13,481 bases of DNA, from positions 1 through 13,481 of the forward strand of contig JAWWBX010000094.1 of NCBI GenBank assembly GCA_033720735.1. Reading direction: 5' to 3'. This document shows, one piece after another, positions 1 to 7,015 of the stretch; the stretch's first letter is position 1; every line of letters begins with the position of its first letter. The notes beneath the pieces are model-generated. The model did not search any database and had not been told where the DNA came from. It saw only the letters and a list, made by a program, of their open reading frames with translations. The translations under genes were made by a program, and so were the position numbers. The stretch is from B8-G4 sp033720735. GTDB taxonomy: Bacteria; Bacteroidota; Bacteroidia; Chitinophagales; Saprospiraceae.

Positions 1-20
1 AGTTTCCTGGTGCCTTAGAT

Positions 21-62
21 CTCTCACATCTCACGCCTAATATCTAATCTCTAACCTCTAAA
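21..62. repeat. Heptameric tandem tract, six units, consensus (A/C)TCTAA(C/T)
   Basis: Six consecutive 7-nt units can be read without a gap: CTCTCAC, ATCTCAC, GCCTAAT, ATCTAAT, CTCTAAC, CTCTAAA. The tract runs into the stop codon (58-60) of the Nudix gene, so it is the immediate 3' flank of that gene. The 14-mer ATCTAATCTCTAAC (42-55) recurs exactly at 8427-8440 in the 3' flank of priA. Seen directly in the sequence; function unknown. Confidence 0.75.
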
Positions 63-1077
63 TCCCCATCTGCTCCTGCAACTGCCGATACACACGCTTG
101 CGAAACCCTACAGTCTTTTGGATCACCTCATCAATGGTCATCCACGCCCACTTGCTGAATTCCTTCCCGTCACCGAGCGAGATGTCCTTGTCCGTCCCAG
201 TGAAGCGGAACAGGAACCAGTACTGTGCCTGACCACGGCCGGTCTTGACGCTCCGGTAGCCGCGTGGCAGCTCATAGACTGTAAGCACAGGCGGGTGCTG
301 TGGACGGGCTACTTGCCATTCATTGAGACCGGTCTCTTCGTGTAGCTCCCGGTAAGCTGCTTCAAGCGGCTCCTCTTCGTCGTCGATACCACCCTGCGGG
401 AACTGCCAGGAGTCTGGATGATCCAGTCGTTCATATGCCAGCAGCCTGCCGTCTTCATGCTGGATCAGGAGGCCCACTCCGGCGCGGAAGGTTTGTGTAA
501 TACGTGGGCTTGCAGTTGGTTCGTTCTTACCTTGACCACGCCGCCGCATGATCGGAAGCGCTTGCAAGGCAAATACAATAGCAGCTCCGAGCACCATGAA
601 CAGGATCACGGGCAACTCCTCACCTTCACTGTTGCCAATAAAATAGATCAGCGCAGCGACGATCAACGCATTCAATGCTGCGACCATCTCTGCGAGACCT
701 CCGCGTAACAAGTACTTTGGCTTGTCGAACCTGATATGATAGTCGGAGAGGGAGACCGACCGTACCCGCATCTCCTCTCTAAGGTATTTGATGATACTTT
801 GGTACTCATCGGTCACTCTGTTACGGCGGAGCATGCGCAGGAAGGTCAGAATCCCTACCACCAGCAGAATGGTCAGAAACGCGAGGATCATGCTGGGCAG
901 GTCGACCTTGTCACCCAGGTTGGTCACGTCGATCGCCACCAAGCCTGTAAGGACTGCGGTCACCAGCGAGATGAAGTAGCTGACGCGCTTTTCGCCGATC
1001 TCCTCATTGCGCCACAGGCTCTCGGAGAAATGCTGGTATTCGGCCAGAAGAAGCTGCTCGTCGAAGGTCGGTTTCAT
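58..1077 (-). CDS. Four-TM membrane protein fused to an RppH-like Nudix hydrolase
   Basis: The 339-aa product joins an N-terminal membrane module to a C-terminal Nudix hydrolase. Hydrophobic segments lie at about residues 33-52, 61-82, 129-148 and 154-175. Arg-rich stretches after TM2 (RMLRRNR) and TM4 (RRRGQGK) suggest that the loop and the enzyme face the cytoplasm. The Nudix box GX5EX7REUXEEXGU is complete at residues 229-251 (ending RELHEETGL). It is preceded by SWQFPQGG and followed by QYWFLFRF and GFRKRVYR, a pattern close to RppH, the RNA 5'-pyrophosphohydrolase, or related Ap(n)A hydrolases. The substrate is inferred. The ATG at 1077 was preferred over an in-frame GTG at 1149 because the 24 extra residues look like translated spacer. 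This is the last gene of the minus-strand block, 75 bp after the 266-aa gene. The N-terminal module resembles small 2TM/4TM modules of the SLATT/RipA type only by general layout; I am not sure of that link. Confidence 0.9.
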   Translation of the reverse strand: MKPTFDEQLLLAEYQHFSESLWRNEEIGEKRVSYFISLVTAVLTGLVAIDVTNLGDKVDLPSMILAFLTILLVVGILTFLRMLRRNRVTDEYQSIIKYLREEMRVRSVSLSDYHIRFDKPKYLLRGGLAEMVAALNALIVAALIYFIGNSEGEELPVILFMVLGAAIVFALQALPIMRRRGQGKNEPTASPRITQTFRAGVGLLIQHEDGRLLAYERLDHPDSWQFPQGGIDDEEEPLEAAYRELHEETGLNEWQVARPQHPPVLTVYELPRGYRSVKTGRGQAQYWFLFRFTGTDKDISLGDGKEFSKWAWMTIDEVIQKTVGFRKRVYRQLQEQMGI

Positions 1078-1152
1078 CGTGAGAAGATAAGGGAATTGGA
1101 GGGGATGGGGAGTCGCCCCGGCAAACGGCGACCGGCGCGGCAGATGCACATC

Positions 1153-1953
1153 TTATTCAGGTGAATACTGGAACCTGACCACATTGCTCCGGACATAGTG
1201 CCCATCCGGACGTACTCCAATCAAGAGGGCAAAAGGCGGTTTGGCAGCCTGGGCGGTCTCACCTGACGACGCTCTGAACTCCAACATGTATGCATCATTC
1301 TCGCGGTAGATGGAGACGCGTTCCTTCGGTCCTGCAATGTACAGGAAGGAACTGTATTCTTCGCTGTCTGCGGGTCCTTTCCGGGAGAGGGTCACATTAT
1401 CGCCGTCGTGCACAGTGGTCTGGCTTGCCTCCAGTTGAAAATCGGCCTGATCGGTCTCGTCGGACCGCATGCCCACCCAGTTGTTGCCGAGATCTTCCAG
1501 GAATGGGCGCACTGAGTGCCCCTCCTCGCCGATGCTTTCGATCTGGAAGAATACGTTGCCCCAGATCAGCACCACCATGCGCTCCTCCATGCCGACATTG
1601 ACAAACTGCACCTCCTCGGCATTGGTCGCCTTAAACCAGGCCGTGTCCGTCACGGACTTGGCAAGAGAGGTCAGGACGTTTGGGTTGGGCACCTGCGATC
1701 TGAACGCCCGCATCACCCGGTGCGCATGCTCGTTGGAGTCGGTCACCACGACGTGTACCTTGATGGTACAGCTCTTTACAGACTTGTCCTGCCAGAAATA
1801 CACGCGCGAGCGGGCAAAGGGACTGCCATACTCCGAAAACTGATCCCGGATGTAGTAATGCGTCAGCTTGAATCGCTCCATTTCGTAGCGGTCCACCATC
1901 CACACCTCATCCTTGTCAGACGCCCATCCGAATATGCTTTGACCGACCTTCAT
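1153..1953 (-). CDS. Unrecognised 266-aa protein, possible C-terminal beta-sandwich
   Basis: I do not recognise this protein. It has no signal peptide or TM segment, so it should be soluble and cytoplasmic. Residues 1-150 alternate charged helical and beta-like stretches (for example VYFWQ, KVHVVVTDS, VVLIWGNVFFQIE). Residues about 170-266 are beta-rich with short polar turns (VTLSRKG, SFLYIAG, VSIYRENDAYMLEF, FALLIGVRPDG), which suggests an Ig-like or other beta-sandwich fold; this is inference from composition. Its ATG overlaps the stop of the transglutaminase-like gene by one base (TGATG at 1955-1951), a layout typical of translational coupling, so the two products probably act together or are needed in fixed ratio. 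The TAA stop lies 75 bp before the Nudix gene start. Confidence 0.85.
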   Translation of the reverse strand: MKVGQSIFGWASDKDEVWMVDRYEMERFKLTHYYIRDQFSEYGSPFARSRVYFWQDKSVKSCTIKVHVVVTDSNEHAHRVMRAFRSQVPNPNVLTSLAKSVTDTAWFKATNAEEVQFVNVGMEERMVVLIWGNVFFQIESIGEEGHSVRPFLEDLGNNWVGMRSDETDQADFQLEASQTTVHDGDNVTLSRKGPADSEEYSSFLYIAGPKERVSIYRENDAYMLEFRASSGETAQAAKPPFALLIGVRPDGHYVRSNVVRFQYSPE

Positions 1954-3287
1954 CAGAAAAATTTTACAGAACCAATAGCAAAAGTTTGCGATGCGCCGTG
2001 CTCCATGCCCAGGTCTTTCTGTTTGTCTTCCCGCCTGGCCAGCAAGGCGAGATACCCGTACGAATAGACATCCTGACCCAGCGGGATCCCCGCCGGATGG
2101 CGTTTTTTCTGGATCGGCGTGAGCTTCCTGCCGCCCTTGTCAGGGTCGCCTTGCGCGATCTCCTTGTAAATCGTCATATCAAATTTGGTGCACGCATCAA
2201 ATACCAGGTATTGCTCTTGCAGATGCGCTACCGGACGGATAGCGATGAGGTGAAACTGGAAGGTGGTCAGATCGGTGACTTTGTCGTAGCCGATCAGGGT
2301 CAGTGGATTCAAGTCGATCGGCGATCCGTCGGGGTTCCTGATCTCGCCGGCTTGCAGATCGCAGCCGAGGGCGTTGGTCAATGAGATGACCATGTGCGCG
2401 CAATCAACGCAGTTGACGTTGGGGCCTCTTCCAAAGTTCCCGTTGAGACGATCAATAAAGCGCCCGCAATCGAAGTAGGCAGAGTCGAACAGCGAGGTGT
2501 AGTTGTTCATGCCCGTGCCATAGCGGAACCGACCGCAGTCGAAGATCCTGGCCGTGATCCGAGAGGCGATACCCTCCTCGGTGGTTTCGCCCTGCGCCCA
2601 CTTGCACGCCCATTCCAGCAGTCCGACCTGGGGCGGCCGCGAAACGAAATTGCGTCCTTCTACCGTCTTGATGGTCTCTTCGTAGCTGGTCCACGGCCAG
2701 TTGGCGGCGCTCTTCGTTACAAAGATGCGGTGCACCGAGATGCCTTCGTGGAGCAGACCTCCCGCGTTTTGCCAGGTCTTGCCCCCGTCGGCACTGAATT
2801 GCCACTGCCAGAGCTGCCAGTCAGCGCGGATCTCCCGGATATTGGATTGTTCGATGGTCAGTTCGATCACCCCGCTTTCCTGAAAGGGGTGATTGGGCTG
2901 TGACCTGTCGATAGGCACGTAAGAGTTTCCGTCCTTGTCGAAATCGACCCTTGTCGGTTCCACATCGCCGAGCAGCCTGATCTGTCCTGTCAGTTCTTCT
3001 TTGCCCGTATCCACACCCACCGCAGTCAGGGTAGTCTGCAGGTCTTCAATCGTGACGGCACGCACCAGCAGGGAACCGTTGGCCGGCCCCGTAAACTCCG
3101 CGTGCAACTTGAGCTGCTGACCACGCGTCGTGTCCAGCGGAAAGGCAACGGCATTGTACGGCAGGGTGGGGAAGCGACTCAGATCTTCCGGCATCACATT
3201 GATGCCAAACTGCGGTTGCGCTTCAACGTTGGTCAGGTAATAGTTGAAGTAGATCCTGCTGACCTTGCAGTGGGATGGTTCTGCCAT
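1953..3287 (-). CDS. Transglutaminase-like (papain-fold) domain protein
   Basis: This 444-aa protein has no signal peptide or TM segment. Residues about 10-190 are beta-rich, including WQWQFSADGGKTW, and look like one or two beta-sandwich modules. Residues about 220-380 resemble a transglutaminase-like cysteine protease core. The segment VNCVDCAHMVISLTNALGC (residues 291-309) aligns by eye with the family's G-x-C-x-x-x-A nucleophile helix, giving C293 as nucleophile. H346 (FQFHLIAI) and D364 (LVFDACTKFD) sit in the order and context expected for the triad. Such folds include proteases, peptide amidases and cross-linking enzymes; the reaction here cannot be told. The start is ATG at 3287, 53 bp after the CSD-like gene, and the stop overlaps the next gene's ATG. 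The domain call is from motif recognition only and is moderately certain; the ORF itself is secure. Confidence 0.85.
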   Translation of the reverse strand: MAEPSHCKVSRIYFNYYLTNVEAQPQFGINVMPEDLSRFPTLPYNAVAFPLDTTRGQQLKLHAEFTGPANGSLLVRAVTIEDLQTTLTAVGVDTGKEELTGQIRLLGDVEPTRVDFDKDGNSYVPIDRSQPNHPFQESGVIELTIEQSNIREIRADWQLWQWQFSADGGKTWQNAGGLLHEGISVHRIFVTKSAANWPWTSYEETIKTVEGRNFVSRPPQVGLLEWACKWAQGETTEEGIASRITARIFDCGRFRYGTGMNNYTSLFDSAYFDCGRFIDRLNGNFGRGPNVNCVDCAHMVISLTNALGCDLQAGEIRNPDGSPIDLNPLTLIGYDKVTDLTTFQFHLIAIRPVAHLQEQYLVFDACTKFDMTIYKEIAQGDPDKGGRKLTPIQKKRHPAGIPLGQDVYSYGYLALLARREDKQKDLGMEHGASQTFAIGSVKFF

Positions 3288-3340
3288 GAAGAACGAAAAC
3301 GGTCAAACAGCCAACCAGAAAGACCCGCCTGGATGACCCA

Positions 3341-3559
3341 TCAGTAGCTCGTGCGCCAATCGTCGGTGATGGAGGTCACCGTGCCGCTGCTGTTCTGTTC
3401 ATAGGTCACCGGGTCACCGACCGCTGGCACATGACTGGGCGTTGTTCTGGTGATGACGATGTCGTAAAATCTCACGTCCTGACGGCTTTCGCTATCCGTG
3501 ATCTCTCCTGAGCTTCCGTTTTGACCGTTGGTTACCGTCTTGATGACTCCAGATCTCAT
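3341..3559 (-). CDS. Small cold-shock-domain-like (OB-fold) protein, degenerate RNA-binding motifs
   Basis: The 72-aa product follows the layout of a cold-shock domain: M-x-SGVIKTV (beta1), a G-rich turn then GEI (residues 15-20, the RNP1 position), RQDVRFYDIVI (26-36, the RNP2 position), VPAVGDPVTYE (44-54, like the family's V-x-x-GD-x-V-x-F-E) and GTVTSI at the end. Canonical CspA proteins carry KGFGFI at RNP1 and VFVHF at RNP2. Here RNP1 is replaced by a Ser/Gly-rich sequence without aromatic residues, and RNP2 keeps only F31 and Y32. Nucleic-acid binding may therefore be weakened or altered. It is the first gene of the minus-strand block, 53 bp before the transglutaminase-like gene, and its ATG is about 50 nt from a candidate promoter. 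The family assignment is inference; the reading frame is plausible from position and composition. Confidence 0.7.
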   Translation of the reverse strand: MRSGVIKTVTNGQNGSSGEITDSESRQDVRFYDIVITRTTPSHVPAVGDPVTYEQNSSGTVTSITDDWRTSY

Positions 3560-3609
3560 GGTTTCAGATTTTAGGGTGAGTACTTAATCCGTGAAAAATG
3601 ACCACAATG

Positions 3610-3625
3610 TCAAATTATAGTTTGA
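3610..3625. promoter_or_regulatory. Candidate divergent promoter, near-symmetric -7 boxes
   Basis: The 70-bp gap between the divergent genes at 3559 (minus) and 3630 (plus) contains TCAAATTATAGTTTGA. TCAAA and TTTGA are inverted around an AT core. Read on the minus strand it gives TATAATTTG (also a perfect TATAAT hexamer), and on the plus strand TATAGTTTG. Both resemble the Bacteroidota -7 box TAnnTTTG with one extra base between TA and TTTG. No convincing -33 TTG partner at the usual spacing was found on either side. The plus-strand box ends only 5 nt before the cyclase ATG. Confidence 0.35.
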
Positions 3626-3629
3626 ACTT

Positions 3630-6600
3630 ATGGCAGCTACCCAAGATAGGAACAAGATCATACAGTTGCAAGCTGCTTCTTTCGCCCAATACATCTACGC
3701 TTGCGCGATCAAGTCTGCCTTGATCTGTGCAGCCGTGCTGGCGGTGTCCGAAGTGCCCGCACAGCCGAATCATGGGGCCTACTATTATCACTACTACTCC
3801 CCGAAAGACTACAAGTCCCCCGACTTCGGCTCAAGCCCGCAAAACTGGGGAGTAGCCCAGGATCACCGTGGGTTGATGTATTTCTGCAACACCTCCGGCA
3901 TCCTTGAGTATGATGGGGTCACCTGGCGCATGGTAACGGGGACAGAAAACCTCGAGATGCTCAAGGCCGTGTGCGGCGCGGACGGCAGGATCTACACCGG
4001 GGGCATCGGAGAATTTGGCTATCTCGGAGCAGATGCTGATGCCGGCATCCGCTTTCAGTCACTGACCCATCTGCTGCCAGATACCTTTCCTGATTTCCAG
4101 AGGATCTTTGCGGTGAAAAGTGTGGGTGACTCGATCGCATTTTTGAGCTCGAAGCACCTGTTTATCTACCACGACGGCGCCTTGACGACCCACTCAACGG
4201 CGAATTCCTATCGGCGCATTCTGACCTGGAATGACCGCTTGATCGTGCAACTGGGAAATCTTGGCATGTACGAGGTCGCCGGTGGTGAACTGGTGGAGCT
4301 CCTGGAGCCCGGGACATTGCAGCGAAACGTTGTCAAGCATGTGTTCGGTGCGGGTAAAGATCCGATGCTGGCGACCTACCGGGACGGGTTGTTTCGGATT
4401 GAAGAGGGAAAACTCCAGCCCATTCCAACCCTGCTGGATACGATGACGGTCTGGAATGCCGACAGACTGCCGGGCAAGATCAGCGCTATTGGTACCAGCG
4501 AAAGCGGAGCCGTCATCATTGACGAAACGGGACAGGTGCAGGGTGTGTTTTACGAGGAGTACGACCTCGTTGGCGATGTGGTGATCTCGCCATACTTTGA
4601 CCGGAGTGGTCAACTCTGGCTTGCCACCACGAACGGCATTGGCCATATCGAATTCCCGAGTCAGGTCAGCTACTTCAGTGAAGCTGCCGGCTGGCGCGGC
4701 ATCCCCCTCAGCTTGCATGAATCCGGCGAGGGCCTCATGATCGGAACGACGGTCGGGCTGTATCTGCAGGACCCCGCGACCGGAAGATTTGAACGTCACC
4801 ACATCGAGGAAGATCAGGCGGAGGAGTTTGTCACAGATATCATCAACGTGGCAGGCGACCAGCTGATCCTCACCAGCCACGGGCTGTTCCGCAAGGGTGC
4901 CGGCACCTTTGACCGCATCACTGCGATCGGTGGCTTTGACCTCAAGGTCATGGACCCTTCCGCACCTGCTGTAGTGTACGGCGGCGAGGGGGGTGTCGTG
5001 ACCCTCCGCCGGTCCGGCAACCAGTGGAAAGTGGACCACGTGGTTGACACCGTCGGGCATGACATCTTATCCGTTTCGCCAGTTGGAGAGCATACCATCT
5101 GGGCGTCGATGTTCTCGATTTCGAGGATCGACTTGTCGGATCACGGTGCCACCGTCACCACCCTTGACAGCACACAGGGTTTCATGCCGGAAATGGGGCC
5201 GGCCTGGTGCTTTGCTTACGATGGAAAGGCCTACTTCTGTACCGCTTCCGGCCTGTATTCCTGGAATGAGGATGTTGAACGGCTGGTACCGGACACACTG
5301 CTTGGTGAGAGGTTTGCAGAGGGTGCGCTGAGCAATGCGACCGTGCTTGGCGACAGTGCAGTGTGGTTGTATCATGACGGCGCCGTGGGCCGGGTCGACC
5401 TGGCAAGCAGGACATTCGAAGACCAGGATCTGCGGCGGCTGGATTTTTCAGATGTCTGGAACATCTTCCCGACGGACGACGGGCACGTATGGATCCTGAC
5501 CACGGAGGCCGTGGTGCGCTACGACCCTGCTGTGGACAATACCTACCAGGAGGGATTCAATGCCGTCGTCCGGAGTGTGACGACCGGTGCAGACTCCACG
5601 CTCTTCAACGGTTTCTTCAGTTCAGCGGACGGCGTGCCTACGCTCGTGCAATCAGCCGCCATGCAACCATCACTGGACTATCGCTACAACCAGGTGTCCT
5701 TCCATTATGCAGCGACCTACTACAGCGCACCCGACCAGATCACCTATTCCATTATGCTCGAAGGCCAGGATGCCGGCTGGTCACCGTGGAGTGCCCAGAC
5801 CTTCAAGGAGTACATGAACCTCAGGGAGGGGCAGTACACCTTCAGGGTGAAAGCCCGCAACATCTATGGCGTGGAAAGCGCCGAGGCGTCCTACGCCTTT
5901 ACCATACAGCCGCCGTGGCATCGCACCGGGTGGGCGTACCTGTTGTACACGGTTCTGGTGGGACTGGCTGTGTGGGGGATCGCGGTGCTCTATTCCCTGC
6001 GCTTGCGGCAACAGAAGGTGCGTCTGGAGGGGATCGTCAAGGACCGCACCCGCGAGATTGCCGAGGAAAAACAGAAATCCGACAACCTGCTCCTCAACAT
6101 CCTGCCCGCAGAAACAGCCCGGGAACTCAAGACCCAGGGCTTTGCCACCGCGCGATCCTATGAGCAGGTCAGCGTATTGTTTGCCGACTTTGTCTCATTT
6201 ACGGCCATCTCCGAAAAGATGACCCCCGAAGAACTCGTGCGCGAGATCGACGTGTGCTTCAGCGCGTTTGATGAGATCGTTGAGCGCGAAGGCATCGAAA
6301 AGATCAAGACCATCGGCGACGCCTACATGTGTGCCGCCGGGCTCAACCCGGCCCTCGGAGACCCGGAGGTGCGGATCGTGCGCACCGGCATCGCCATGCG
6401 GGAATTCATGCGGGAGCATAATGCCCGGCGTGCGCAGCAAGGCCTCCCGTATTTCGAATTGCGCATCGGTGTCCATACCGGGCCGATCATCGCCGGCGTG
6501 GTCGGCAAGAAGAAATTTGCCTATGACATCTGGGGCGATACCGTCAACACCGCCGCCCGGATGGAATCCAGCAGCGAGCCCGGCTCCATCAACATTTCTG

Positions 6601-6716
6601 CGACCACGTACCGGTTTGTCAAGGATGAGTTTGACTGCGTGCACCGCGGCAAGGTCCAGGCCAAAGACAAGGGGGAGTTGGAGATGTATTATGTGCGGGA
6701 TGCGGTGAAGGTGTGA
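3630..6716 (+). CDS. Receptor-type adenylate cyclase: beta-propeller, Y_Y_Y, TM, class III cyclase
   Basis: This 1028-aa protein probably senses an extracytoplasmic signal and makes cAMP. A hydrophobic segment at residues about 28-45 ending in AQ acts as signal peptide or anchor. Residues about 60-650 carry repeated short beta-blades (GLMYFCNTSGILEYDG, GRIYTGGIGEFGYLG), as in two-component-regulator propellers. A Y_Y_Y domain follows at about 684-760, one TM at 767-790, then a coiled coil at about 791-830 leading to LLLNILP. The class III cyclase domain has metal Asp D853 (LFADFVSF) and D897 (KTIGDAYM), adenine-specifying K893 and D966 (YDIWGD), and transition-state N973 and R977. The K/D pair predicts ATP rather than GTP as substrate. 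In this sensor layout the usual output is a histidine kinase; here it is a cyclase. The ATG at 3630 leaves 27 residues before the hydrophobic core; a TTG at 3666 would give a more usual signal peptide. The gene stands alone and is divergent from the minus-strand block. Confidence 0.95.
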   Translation: MAATQDRNKIIQLQAASFAQYIYACAIKSALICAAVLAVSEVPAQPNHGAYYYHYYSPKDYKSPDFGSSPQNWGVAQDHRGLMYFCNTSGILEYDGVTWRMVTGTENLEMLKAVCGADGRIYTGGIGEFGYLGADADAGIRFQSLTHLLPDTFPDFQRIFAVKSVGDSIAFLSSKHLFIYHDGALTTHSTANSYRRILTWNDRLIVQLGNLGMYEVAGGELVELLEPGTLQRNVVKHVFGAGKDPMLATYRDGLFRIEEGKLQPIPTLLDTMTVWNADRLPGKISAIGTSESGAVIIDETGQVQGVFYEEYDLVGDVVISPYFDRSGQLWLATTNGIGHIEFPSQVSYFSEAAGWRGIPLSLHESGEGLMIGTTVGLYLQDPATGRFERHHIEEDQAEEFVTDIINVAGDQLILTSHGLFRKGAGTFDRITAIGGFDLKVMDPSAPAVVYGGEGGVVTLRRSGNQWKVDHVVDTVGHDILSVSPVGEHTIWASMFSISRIDLSDHGATVTTLDSTQGFMPEMGPAWCFAYDGKAYFCTASGLYSWNEDVERLVPDTLLGERFAEGALSNATVLGDSAVWLYHDGAVGRVDLASRTFEDQDLRRLDFSDVWNIFPTDDGHVWILTTEAVVRYDPAVDNTYQEGFNAVVRSVTTGADSTLFNGFFSSADGVPTLVQSAAMQPSLDYRYNQVSFHYAATYYSAPDQITYSIMLEGQDAGWSPWSAQTFKEYMNLREGQYTFRVKARNIYGVESAEASYAFTIQPPWHRTGWAYLLYTVLVGLAVWGIAVLYSLRLRQQKVRLEGIVKDRTREIAEEKQKSDNLLLNILPAETARELKTQGFATARSYEQVSVLFADFVSFTAISEKMTPEELVREIDVCFSAFDEIVEREGIEKIKTIGDAYMCAAGLNPALGDPEVRIVRTGIAMREFMREHNARRAQQGLPYFELRIGVHTGPIIAGVVGKKKFAYDIWGDTVNTAARMESSSEPGSINISATTYRFVKDEFDCVHRGKVQAKDKGELEMYYVRDAVKV

Positions 6717-6741
6717 GAAAATCTCAATCGCCTCCTGGAAC

Positions 6742-6769
6742 TTGGAGATTGGAGTTTGAGAGGCTGGAG
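6742..6769. repeat. Heptameric tandem tract, four degenerate units (TTGGAGA type)
   Basis: Units TTGGAGA, TTGGAGT, TTGAGAG and GCTGGAG follow one another in 7-nt register, 25 bp after the cyclase stop codon. In the sense strand of the upstream gene the tract is purine-rich, as are the heptads after the Nudix and priA stops when read on their own sense strands. Confidence 0.5.
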
Positions 6770-6776
6770 GACGAAG

Positions 6777-6850
6777 GCCCTCCTTCGCAGAAGCTTACAA
6801 CTTCGCCAAGGCCTGCCGGCATGCAGGCTACGATACACAAGTCGGAGGGC
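6777..6850. repeat. Dispersed palindromic element, family B, copy 1
   Basis: The element is bounded by GCCCTCC (6777-6783) and its complement GGAGGGC (6844-6850). An inner pair, GCCTGC (6811-6816) and GCAGGC (6823-6828), can form a hairpin. The same boundary heptamers, the following TTCGC and the inner GCCTGC/GCAGGC pair recur in copy 2 at 6931-7010. It resembles REP/BIME-like hairpin elements in general design; no family name is claimed. Confidence 0.65.
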
Positions 6851-6923
6851 GATGGTGGTGGTCTTGTCCACCGAAGCCCGGATCAACGAAACATTACGAA
6901 ATCCAAGAGTAAGGGAGGAGGAT

Positions 6924-7010
6924 AAAAAGGGCCCTCCTTCGCTGAAGCCTGCCTGCATCGCCTTCGCATAGCTTCGGCGGAGCGAGGCCGGCAGGCAGGC
7001 TACGGAGGGC
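6924..7010 (-). terminator. Candidate Rho-independent terminator of tRNA-Ala
   Basis: Read on the minus strand, the tRNA is followed after five bases by the family B hairpin (7010 to 6931), then CC and TTTTT (6928-6924). A long GC-rich stem followed by a T run is the usual intrinsic terminator layout, although the stem is longer and more branched than most. Confidence 0.45.
6931..7010. repeat. Dispersed palindromic element, family B, copy 2
   Basis: This copy is bounded by GCCCTCC (6931-6937) and GGAGGGC (7004-7010). Its inner stem is a perfect 10-bp pair, GCCTGCCTGC (6947-6956) with GCAGGCAGGC (6991-7000). A further CG-rich inner hairpin fits between them. It starts six bases beyond the 3' end of the tRNA-Ala gene. 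Confidence 0.7.
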
Positions 7011-7015
7011 GAAGG

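Larger units (their letters stand above)
6717..7015. other. Non-coding spacer between cyclase and tRNA-Ala, repeat-filled
   Basis: No credible gene is seen in this 299-bp spacer. It holds a heptameric tract directly after the cyclase stop (6742-6769), two copies of a GC-rich palindromic element (6777-6850 and 6931-7010), and a candidate tRNA terminator with an A/T run at 6924-6928. The part between the two elements (6851-6923) shows no structure I can name. Confidence 0.6.

Noticed and set aside
1078..1149. Extension of the Nudix protein to a GTG at 1149
   Set aside because: The added 24 residues are Pro/Arg-rich, the GTG lies four bases from the preceding stop, and ATG at 1077 opens a natural N-terminus.
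4194..5060. 288-codon open frame on the minus strand inside the adenylate cyclase gene
   Set aside because: It lies opposite the propeller-coding region of a clear gene and shows no known motif.
6714..6726. TGAGA-AAA-TCTCA hairpin overlapping the cyclase stop as a terminator
   Set aside because: The five-bp AT-rich stem is too weak and has no T run after it.
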